From positions 1-44,838 of the forward strand of contig JBCBVV010000052.1 in the NCBI GenBank assembly GCA_039817415.1: a stretch of DNA of 44,838 nt, written 5' to 3'. Positions 32,623 through 39,179 of this stretch are shown here, piece by piece (the stretch's first letter is position 1; each line of letters starts with the position of its first letter). The notes below the pieces were generated by a model. The model did not search any database and had not been told where the DNA came from. It saw nothing but the letters and a program-made list of their open reading frames with translations. This DNA comes from JALEFZ01 sp039817415 (GTDB taxonomy: Bacteria; Bacteroidota; Bacteroidia; J057). The translations under genes and the position numbers were made by a program.

Positions 32623-34235
32623 GATCCAAGCTGGATAAAGGTGTTGAATGATTGAAATGCTCTTCCACTTTCCATAGACTCTTTTGCCTTGGCCATGGCA
32701 TCTTCGTAGGAAATTCCTGGGAAGTAAGTGTGGATCGCCATGCCTGCATTGGCTAGGACAGCAGACTTTTGTGCTTCTGTTCCCTGATTTTGAAGGACCT
32801 TCACAAAGATTTCAGCTGCCTCTGCTACTGTTTCTCCACCATGAAGTTCCTCTTGCCTCAGGGTTCTAAAGCCCAAGTCAGATGGCTGCATTAAGCGCTC
32901 TCCATCTTGGCTCAATGCTTTGAAAGAACCCGTGAGTGATATTTCATCATAGCCATCCAAAGAGTGGAGAATGGTAAATCGTTTATCTGTTCTTTGGTAG
33001 AGATAGCCATACAACCTAGCTAGTTCCAAGCTGAATACACCCACCAATTGTTTGTTGGGAAAAGCTGGATTCACCATAGGGCCCAGCATATTAAAAAAGG
33101 TTTTGACCCCTAACTCTCTTCGAATAGGGCCCACATTCTTCATGGCAGGGTGAAACAGAGGAGCATGTAGAAAGCATATTCCCGCCTGCTCTATCTGTCG
33201 TCGGATTAGATCAGCTTGATTGGTGAATTTTCCTCCCAGATGTTCAATCACATTAGATGAGCCTGAAACCGAAGAAACGCCATAATTTCCATGTTTGGCT
33301 ACCCGCACTCCTGCACCTGCAGCTACGAAGGATGCCAAGGTGGATACATTAAAGGTATTCTTCCCATCTCCCCCTGTCCCACAAAGGTCCATAGGATCAA
33401 ACTCCTTCAAATCCATTGGGATACACAACTCCAACATGGCTTCTCTGAAACCATCCAGTTCCTCCACGGTGATGGCCCGCATAATGTATACCGTCAAGAA
33501 AGCAGCAATTTGGGAGTTGTTATATATTCCTCCTCGGGCGATATTGGTTAGAACGGCTTTCGCTTGTTGCTTATCCAAACTTCTGTGTTCGAATAAGTGC
33601 TGTAAAATATCTTTCATCGCTGCCGATCCTGGAGTTCTCTGTTTAGGGGAATGGCTATCCACAGGCATTTCCAGCCAGTTTTTCAAAATCTGCCTTCCAT
33701 GGTTGGTAATGACCGACTCTGGATGAAACTGAAGACCATAAATGTCATATTCCTCGTGTTTAAGGGCCATGACCTCTCCTCCCTCATCGGTTGCCAAGGT
33801 TTTAAGTGGGGCCTTAACCGAGCCTTTACTCACGCACCATGAGTGGTAGCGTCCGGTCGTGAAGGAAGTTGGAAGTCCCTTAAACAAAGGCTCGTTGGAA
33901 TCTTTTATATGGACCTCTGTTCCAATTCCGTGAAGCACTTCTGGCATGTTATACAATTCAGCCCCAAAAGCTTCTCCAATTCCTTGGTGGCCCAGACAAA
34001 CTCCCAGAATATGCTTCTTGGGTCCATATTCCTTGATCAATTCAGGCATGATGCCCGCCTCAGAAGGGATTCCAGGTCCAGGAGAAAGAAGGATTTTATC
34101 ATATTTCTGAACCTGGACCAGTTCAATTTCATCGTTTCGATAAACTTCCAGATCTCCACCATATCCCAGCTCTCTTATCTGATGGACAAGGTTATAGGTA
34201 AATGAGTCGTAATTGTCTAAAACAAGAATCTTCAT
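32619..34235 (-). CDS. trpGD: Fused anthranilate synthase glutaminase and phosphoribosyltransferase
   Basis: A 538-residue bifunctional protein. Residues 1-190 are the glutamine amidotransferase TrpG: C80 in GVCLGHQGIGEAFGA and H171/E173 in FHPESV. A linker (about 191-206) leads to TrpD at 207-538, with CGTGGDGKNTFN at 285-296, AKHGNYGVSS and KNVGPIRRELG. It supplies ammonia to TrpE and then makes phosphoribosylanthranilate. Fusion in this order is known from enterobacteria (E. coli trpD) but is not the usual state in Bacteroidota, where the genes are mostly separate. It begins 5 bases after the trpE stop. Confidence 0.96.
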   Translation of the reverse strand: MKILVLDNYDSFTYNLVHQIRELGYGGDLEVYRNDEIELVQVQKYDKILLSPGPGIPSEAGIMPELIKEYGPKKHILGVCLGHQGIGEAFGAELYNMPEVLHGIGTEVHIKDSNEPLFKGLPTSFTTGRYHSWCVSKGSVKAPLKTLATDEGGEVMALKHEEYDIYGLQFHPESVITNHGRQILKNWLEMPVDSHSPKQRTPGSAAMKDILQHLFEHRSLDKQQAKAVLTNIARGGIYNNSQIAAFLTVYIMRAITVEELDGFREAMLELCIPMDLKEFDPMDLCGTGGDGKNTFNVSTLASFVAAGAGVRVAKHGNYGVSSVSGSSNVIEHLGGKFTNQADLIRRQIEQAGICFLHAPLFHPAMKNVGPIRRELGVKTFFNMLGPMVNPAFPNKQLVGVFSLELARLYGYLYQRTDKRFTILHSLDGYDEISLTGSFKALSQDGERLMQPSDLGFRTLRQEELHGGETVAEAAEIFVKVLQNQGTEAQKSAVLANAGMAIHTYFPGISYEDAMAKAKESMESGRAFQSFNTFIQLGS

Positions 34236-34240
34236 GTTGC

Positions 34241-35686
34241 TTATGATTGGGAAGAGTCTGATGCATGATTAATCGCCTTTCTCAAGGCACCCAATTTGTT
34301 GTGAACCTCCTGTAGCTCACTTTCAGGGACAGAACGCGATACAATACCCGCACCTGCTTGATAATAGAGTACATTTCCTTTGCTGAGGAATGATCGAATC
34401 ATAATCGCGTGATTGAACCGTCCTTTAGCATTCAAAAAGCCGATACAACCGCCATAAAAACCTCGGTTTTGGGGTTCGTAATCTTCAATCAACTGCATAG
34501 CCCTAACCTTGGGCGCTCCTGAAAGGGTTCCTGCAGGAAAGGTATCCGCCATCAACTGGAGATGGTTGGTGTTGGGCTCAATTTCAGCCACGACCTTCGA
34601 TACAAGGTGAATGACGTGAGAGTAATACTGGATCTCCTTGTAGGTATCGACCTCTACATTAAAGCCATGTCTGCTTAAGTCATTCCTAGCTAGGTCGACT
34701 AGCATAACATGCTCGCTATTTTCTTTGGGGTCGTCAAAGAGCTCTTTTGCTGCTTTTAAGTCTTCGGAATCGTTGCCCGTTCGCTTGAAGGTCCCAGCTA
34801 TTGGGTGAATGGTCGCTTTGCCTTCCTCTATGATCAATTGCGCCTCGGGTGAAGAGCCAAACAACTTGAAGTTGCCATAATCGATGTAGAATAGATAGGG
34901 AGAAGGATTAATAGAACGGAGAGAACGATATACATTAAATTCATCACCCTGAAAGGCTTGCCTATATTGGCGAGAGAGGACCATTTGAAAAACATCGCCT
35001 CTTTGACAGTGATATTTTCCCTTCTCTACCATTTCGAGAAAAGTGCTGTCTGGCATGTTGGCCCCTTCCTCTCCTTTTGTAGAAAAAACGTACTGAGGAA
35101 GCGCTTGACTGTTGATCAATATTTCAATCTGGCTCAGGCGGCTATTCCCATCTACTTCATACTCAATCAGATATAATTCATTGTGAAAATGGTCAACTAC
35201 AATGAGGTATCGGTACAAAAAGTACTGCATATCTGGAATGGAGAAAGCCTTTTCCGGTTCAGACTTGATGTTGACCTTCTCATAGTACCGGACCATGTTG
35301 TAAGCCTGGTATCCAAATATCCCAAAATCATCGAAAGGTAAACCTTCATGGTCTAAGGGAAATTCATTGACAAATTGCAGAAGGGAATCTGGAATTCTTC
35401 GAAGCTCATTTGAGGCGAATTTTATCTTACCTGCTTCTGGCAATTCGTTGGTCAAAACAGTACCATCCGGATAGGTACGCACTTCTTGTCCATTCTCAAC
35501 TTTGAAGGAAGCAAAGGGCTCAAGTCCAATGATGGATAATGTATTTTCCTCCCCATGATAATCTGAACTTTCCAGCAACATGGGGTAGGCAAAATGATCC
35601 CTAAGCTTCAAATAAAGGCTAACAGGAGTTACCGTATCTGCCAGTAATTTCTTGTACTTGGTGTTAAAAACTGTCTTCACACTCAT
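34241..35686 (-). CDS. trpE: Anthranilate synthase component I
   Basis: A 481-residue chorismate-using enzyme starting at the ATG at 35686 (a TTG two codons upstream is less likely). The feedback site LLESSDY is present near residue 40, so tryptophan inhibition is expected. C-terminal motifs are GSSPEAQLIIE, PIAGTFKRTG, ELFDDPKENSEHVMLVDLARND, AGTLSGAPKVRAM and GFYGGCIGF. It is the first structural gene of the trp operon, right behind a leader with attenuator. Confidence 0.97.
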   Translation of the reverse strand: MSVKTVFNTKYKKLLADTVTPVSLYLKLRDHFAYPMLLESSDYHGEENTLSIIGLEPFASFKVENGQEVRTYPDGTVLTNELPEAGKIKFASNELRRIPDSLLQFVNEFPLDHEGLPFDDFGIFGYQAYNMVRYYEKVNIKSEPEKAFSIPDMQYFLYRYLIVVDHFHNELYLIEYEVDGNSRLSQIEILINSQALPQYVFSTKGEEGANMPDSTFLEMVEKGKYHCQRGDVFQMVLSRQYRQAFQGDEFNVYRSLRSINPSPYLFYIDYGNFKLFGSSPEAQLIIEEGKATIHPIAGTFKRTGNDSEDLKAAKELFDDPKENSEHVMLVDLARNDLSRHGFNVEVDTYKEIQYYSHVIHLVSKVVAEIEPNTNHLQLMADTFPAGTLSGAPKVRAMQLIEDYEPQNRGFYGGCIGFLNAKGRFNHAIMIRSFLSKGNVLYYQAGAGIVSRSVPESELQEVHNKLGALRKAINHASDSSQS

Positions 35687-35700
35687 GATCAAAATGGCCT

Positions 35701-35741
35701 AAAAAAATAACGGGCTTATCGCGAAAGGCGATAAACCCGTT
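35701..35741 (-). terminator. trp operon attenuator (terminator hairpin)
   Basis: On the minus strand the stem reads AACGGGTTTATCGC (35741-35728) and GCGATAAGCCCGTT (35722-35709), 13 pairs with one mismatch, closed by a 5-base loop. It is followed by ATTTTTTT (35708-35701). The hairpin lies between the leader peptide and trpE, 14 bases before the trpE ATG, and so must be conditional. Bases 35726-35731 (TCGCCT on the minus strand) can pair instead with AGGCGA at 35778-35783. Confidence 0.88.
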
Positions 35742-35777
35742 TATATCTCTTTGATGACAATTGAAGAATAAAGGTGT

Positions 35778-35783
35778 TCGCCT
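35778..35783 (-). promoter_or_regulatory. Antiterminator segment of the trp leader
   Basis: AGGCGA on the minus strand is fully complementary to TCGCCT in the 5' arm of the terminator. It overlaps the leader stop codon TAG (35782-35784). A ribosome at the stop would cover it and allow termination; a ribosome stalled at the Trp codons, about 20 bases upstream, would leave it free to block the terminator. Confidence 0.6.
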
Positions 35784-35838
35784 ACGAATTAATATCCGTA
35801 TGCCACCACCAGTTTCTATTTACAATTGTTGAAATCAT
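35782..35838 (-). CDS. trpL: trp operon leader peptide
   Basis: An 18-codon frame reads MISTIVNRNWWWHTDINS and stop TAG. Codons 10-12 are three consecutive TGG Trp codons (35803-35811). It starts 19 bases after the -7 box of a perfect promoter and ends 40 bases before the attenuator. It has no other likely function. Tryptophan shortage should stall the ribosome at the TGG run. A local hairpin (TACGGAT / ATTCGTA, 35783-35800) and GGTG/CACC pairing (Trp codons with 35773-35776) give the alternative fold when no ribosome stalls. Confidence 0.85.
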   Translation of the reverse strand: MISTIVNRNWWWHTDINS

Positions 35839-35856
35839 TTTTTCTGAATTCTTAAT

Positions 35857-35886
35857 CAAAGGTAAAGGAGAATTTAATAATTGCAA
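35857..35886 (-). promoter_or_regulatory. Consensus Bacteroidota promoter of the trp operon
   Basis: On the minus strand TTG (35884-35886, within TTTTTG), 19 bases, then TACCTTTG (35857-35864). This is an exact match in both boxes and spacing to the Bacteroidota consensus. Transcription would start near 35850, about a dozen bases before the leader ATG. Confidence 0.85.
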
Positions 35887-35904
35887 AAATGGATAGAGAA
35901 AATA

Positions 35905-37947
35905 TTATTTTTTCTTTTTTACCAAGATGATATCCTCCTCATGCTTAGACACTACCAGCTCAAAAAATTGTTTGAGACTAGGATATTCTCTAGGCAAAAA
36001 GAGGGTCTGATTCAAGAAAATACTAGAGCTGACATGGATAATATTCCCCAATTGAGTGAAATTGTAAATGAAGGTTCCCCCATTGTTTGGAAGGACCACC
36101 TTGACAGGTGTAGGTGCTTGTGCAACTTCATATCCATCAGGAATGATCAAGCCTAACAAATGTGATTCTCGTAAGGGATGTGTTAGGTCCACGGGTGTCA
36201 GACGATTCTCTTGGGTAAAAGGGTTTTCCTTGATCTGCCGAATCAACATCGGCTTGATGATCATCACCTCTTCTGACTTTTCTGTAAAAGCTTCTGTTTT
36301 CATCTCACAGCTGAGACTCAAGGTTTCTGGAAGAAAATTTTCCTTTTTATCAAAAGCCAGCAAAGCTGTACCTCCATTGTCTGGAATTTGATTGTCTTTC
36401 CAATAGGAGGAAAGATCATTGTTGACTTGAGCCAGTTGAACTTCTGCATCTGCCATACTCTGTTTCCGATGCTTTTCTTCAATTTCACCTTTCAAACTTC
36501 CATTCGCATCCAATTCAAATCGGCTGTAGGTATACCTAATGGCAGGATTTTGAAAGCGTAATGGTACCCATCTATATCCCTGCTCCCCAATCATGAATCC
36601 CAATTGATTCAGGTCTCTTTTAGGCAGAAGATCAAGGTTTGTTTGCCCATTGACCAAGTCTAGTAAGAGCATTTCGTCATCTGCCATGGCCCCCACTAAT
36701 ACGTGATTAAACTGATCAAGTATGGGAGCGTCTGTCCTCACTTCACCGTGGTCAAGTGTACTGATTAATATGGGATATGCCTGGATTCCCTGTTCCAAAA
36801 GGACATGATAGGCCATCAGATTTATACTGGTTCCATCTGCCTTGCGTTTTTCCCATTTTTCACCTAGCCTGGTAGGAACCACATTCAGGCTACTATCCCA
36901 CCGAACCCTCTTCTGAACGGTATTGTAAACTGCCTCAACGATCTCTCGATCAGTTAGATTACGCTTACCTGTCAGTTGACGCTCAACAATTCTATTCATT
37001 TCATCTACATCAGCTTTCAGCTTTTTGGCGGAGTATTGTTTGTTTACAAAGGAATATAAGTCTCCCCATCCCTTAAAAGCCTTCTGCCCTCCTCGACCAA
37101 AAAACCAGTCTCTTACCAATTTGTAGGATACCCTGGGCGTGAAGGTGAGTTCATCAGGACTAAACCTCTCCCTTTTCTTAGGAGGGAGATTATCAAGAAC
37201 AAGAATTTCATGTTGCCCGAAAAACACATTTGGATTGATACGATTTGGAGTAGGATTGGCTCTGAAGGGGATGGATCTTGTAGAAGTGGTGAATCCTGTA
37301 ACGGTAGTTCTGTAAGGGATTTTGACAGCAGAAATTCCCTCTACATTTCCATTGAGCAAGCGCGTAAAATCAAATGCGCTGGGCAGGTAAGCGTGATGCT
37401 CTGCTCGTAGTACAGGGTAATTCGCCTGAAACTCCCACGACTTTAATTCATCATACCGCTTTTTCTGGATGATATAAGCCACCTCCACGATAGAACCTAC
37501 CCTCACCACAGGCAGATTGAATTTATAATCAACTCTGGATTTGCTGATCTTATCCTTCTTAATTCGGTTTCTTTTGACTCTGTAGGAAACAATATTTCCT
37601 TGGGGATTTAGTCGGTAAGTTGCGGCCTTAATGGTTCCCATGGATTCCTCATAAGGATTGAGTGAAATCATTTGTTCCGCAATCTTTCTGCCTTTTTCTG
37701 TAAGGATCTTGTAGCGTTTAAGATGATAGTATTCTACCACAGGGATATTTGTGGTAGGTTTGAAGGAAACTGCCCTGAAGTTCAGCAAAATAACAGCATC
37801 AGACTCTTGGAATTGGTCAAGAGGTTCACGGTCGAAATCTTCATAAGATACTGTTCCAAATGGTTCGACATAGGGAAGTTGGGCTACAGCCTGGAGACCA
37901 GAAAAAAGGCAAATCCAGACCCAGATCGAGAGTAACTGTTTTTTCAT
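35905..37947 (-). CDS. DUF3857 protein with transglutaminase-like domain, secreted
   Basis: The ATG at 37947 gives a 680-residue protein starting with a signal peptide (QLLSIWVWICLFSGLQAVAQ); a longer frame has 18 extra residues without sense. Residues about 40-250 form the DUF3857 domain (YYHLKRYKILTEKGRKIAEQ; RVGSIVEVAYIIQ). About 320-460 is a transglutaminase-like core (VEAVYNTVQKRVRWDSS; INLMAYHVLLEQGIQAYPILI; LDQFNHVLVGA). The usual catalytic Cys is not found; the place reads ADGTSINLM, with Thr-Ser. The C-terminal part is beta-rich. Probably a periplasmic, non-catalytic or altered protein; partner unknown. It ends 19 bases before the trp promoter on the same strand. Confidence 0.85.
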   Translation of the reverse strand: MKKQLLSIWVWICLFSGLQAVAQLPYVEPFGTVSYEDFDREPLDQFQESDAVILLNFRAVSFKPTTNIPVVEYYHLKRYKILTEKGRKIAEQMISLNPYEESMGTIKAATYRLNPQGNIVSYRVKRNRIKKDKISKSRVDYKFNLPVVRVGSIVEVAYIIQKKRYDELKSWEFQANYPVLRAEHHAYLPSAFDFTRLLNGNVEGISAVKIPYRTTVTGFTTSTRSIPFRANPTPNRINPNVFFGQHEILVLDNLPPKKRERFSPDELTFTPRVSYKLVRDWFFGRGGQKAFKGWGDLYSFVNKQYSAKKLKADVDEMNRIVERQLTGKRNLTDREIVEAVYNTVQKRVRWDSSLNVVPTRLGEKWEKRKADGTSINLMAYHVLLEQGIQAYPILISTLDHGEVRTDAPILDQFNHVLVGAMADDEMLLLDLVNGQTNLDLLPKRDLNQLGFMIGEQGYRWVPLRFQNPAIRYTYSRFELDANGSLKGEIEEKHRKQSMADAEVQLAQVNNDLSSYWKDNQIPDNGGTALLAFDKKENFLPETLSLSCEMKTEAFTEKSEEVMIIKPMLIRQIKENPFTQENRLTPVDLTHPLRESHLLGLIIPDGYEVAQAPTPVKVVLPNNGGTFIYNFTQLGNIIHVSSSIFLNQTLFLPREYPSLKQFFELVVSKHEEDIILVKKKK

Positions 37948-38250
37948 CGTCAGCTCTGATAGAAAGTTGGGAATGACCTGAACAATCAGGAAACAAATCA
38001 TGTATCATTTCCTCTTTGGAAATGCATAGCCATCCTGATTTTAGCAGTTTTCAATACTTGATAAGCACTTAAAGTACGAAATCAAAAGAATAAAATAGTC
38101 CTATTGGAGACGATTTTAGCACTTCTCAAATAAACCTGATTTGGGTCGTATTGTTCCTTTCCCACAAGGAATCGGAATAGCTTCGCAAGCTTGCCATTTC
38201 TGGATTAAGCCTTATATTGAGTAGTCAACCTATCAAATCCACACAACTAT
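37948..38250. other. Divergent intergenic region
   Basis: Three hundred bases between the DUF3857 gene and the amidase gene. The only promoter-like pattern is TTG (38191-38193), exactly 19 bases, and TATATTGA (38213-38220) on the plus strand, which matches four of six -7 positions and could serve the amidase. No RNA gene or repeat is evident. Confidence 0.4.
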
Positions 38251-39096
38251 ATGTCCCTTGAAATTCTCAAGCCCGAGATTACCCTAAACACAGGTGATTT
38301 TTTTGAAGAAGCATTTGAAAAGAACTCCATTTACCTACATCATACAGCTGGTAGAGCCGATCCAAATACTTCAATCGATTGGTGGAACAATCCAGGTTCA
38401 GGCACCGGTATCAGTACCCCCTTCCTCATCGGAGGAATTGCCGTTAATGACGGGGACAGTACTCATGATGGCATTGTATACAGAGCGTATGATGAGGACT
38501 TTTGGTCTTTTCACCTGGGTGTGAGACGCACGCCTAGGCTTGAGAAATCTGCCATTGCTATAGAAATATGCAATGCCGGATACTTGGAAGAAACGGAGGA
38601 TGGTTTTTTTAGCCCTGCCTTGAAACAGATCATAGGAGATGAATTCGTCATTGAGCTTGATATTCCTTTTCGGGATCATGTATTCTACCATAAGTATACA
38701 GAAGCCCAAATAGAAGCGCTCAGATTGTTGTTGATTGACCTTGGGGATCGATATGAAATAGATTTGGCAGAAGGGCTGCAAGATTGGATTCAGCGTGAAG
38801 AGAATGTGATGCCAAATGACCTTAGCGTGTTGGAACAACAAAAATGGCTGAATGAAAGAAACTATGTTGGTCGAAATGGCAAACCCCTGGTTGAAGACAA
38901 TCTACTAGGCGCGCAGACTCGATGGGCCATTATGACAGTTGGGCAAGAGGCATTTGAATACAATGTATTAGCCTTAAATGGGGCTTCAGGTATTTGGTCT
39001 CATACCAACGTGAGGAGCAGGGAAATTGATTCTTTGTTTGAAAAATCGGATTGCTCCCCACAGCCTTTGCTCAAAGAAATGATCTTGAGTCTCTAA
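38251..39096 (+). CDS. N-acetylmuramoyl-L-alanine amidase-like protein without signal peptide
   Basis: A 281-residue protein with an amidase_2/PGRP-type domain (about 25-160): YLHHTAG (H30, H31), a WSFHLG segment (H88) and SAIAIEICNAG. The second zinc His is likely in the FRDHVFYHKYT region. The C-terminal 100 residues (LNERNYVGRNGKPLVEDNLL; IWSHTNVRSREIDSLF) look like a peptidoglycan-binding-type or adaptor domain. There is no signal peptide or lipobox, so export by Sec is not expected; similar proteins serve in phage-like or contractile particles or are released by lysis. It is not flanked by phage genes. Activity on murein is inferred. Confidence 0.8.
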   Translation: MSLEILKPEITLNTGDFFEEAFEKNSIYLHHTAGRADPNTSIDWWNNPGSGTGISTPFLIGGIAVNDGDSTHDGIVYRAYDEDFWSFHLGVRRTPRLEKSAIAIEICNAGYLEETEDGFFSPALKQIIGDEFVIELDIPFRDHVFYHKYTEAQIEALRLLLIDLGDRYEIDLAEGLQDWIQREENVMPNDLSVLEQQKWLNERNYVGRNGKPLVEDNLLGAQTRWAIMTVGQEAFEYNVLALNGASGIWSHTNVRSREIDSLFEKSDCSPQPLLKEMILSL

Positions 39097-39126
39097 TTCG
39101 TCACAGGAATCCCCTAATTCGTCACA
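39093..39126 (+). promoter_or_regulatory. Direct repeat CTAATTCGTCACA, 21-bp period, upstream of the LytS/LytTR genes
   Basis: Two identical 13-base copies, at 39093-39105 and 39114-39126, are spaced 21 bases start to start (two helical turns). LytTR-family regulators typically bind two direct repeats of about 9 bases with such phasing. The repeat begins at the amidase stop codon and is 54 bases upstream of the kinase ATG. It is a candidate autoregulatory site. Confidence 0.5.
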
Positions 39127-39179
39127 AAGATTCCTAGCAAGCACTTAAAAGAGAGAGATTGAATCAAATATCAATCATT

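Noticed and set aside
35701..35838. T-box or TRAP-type control of the trp operon
   Set aside because: No T-box specifier structure and no series of GAG/TAG repeats is present. The Trp-codon leader and terminator fit ribosome-mediated attenuation.
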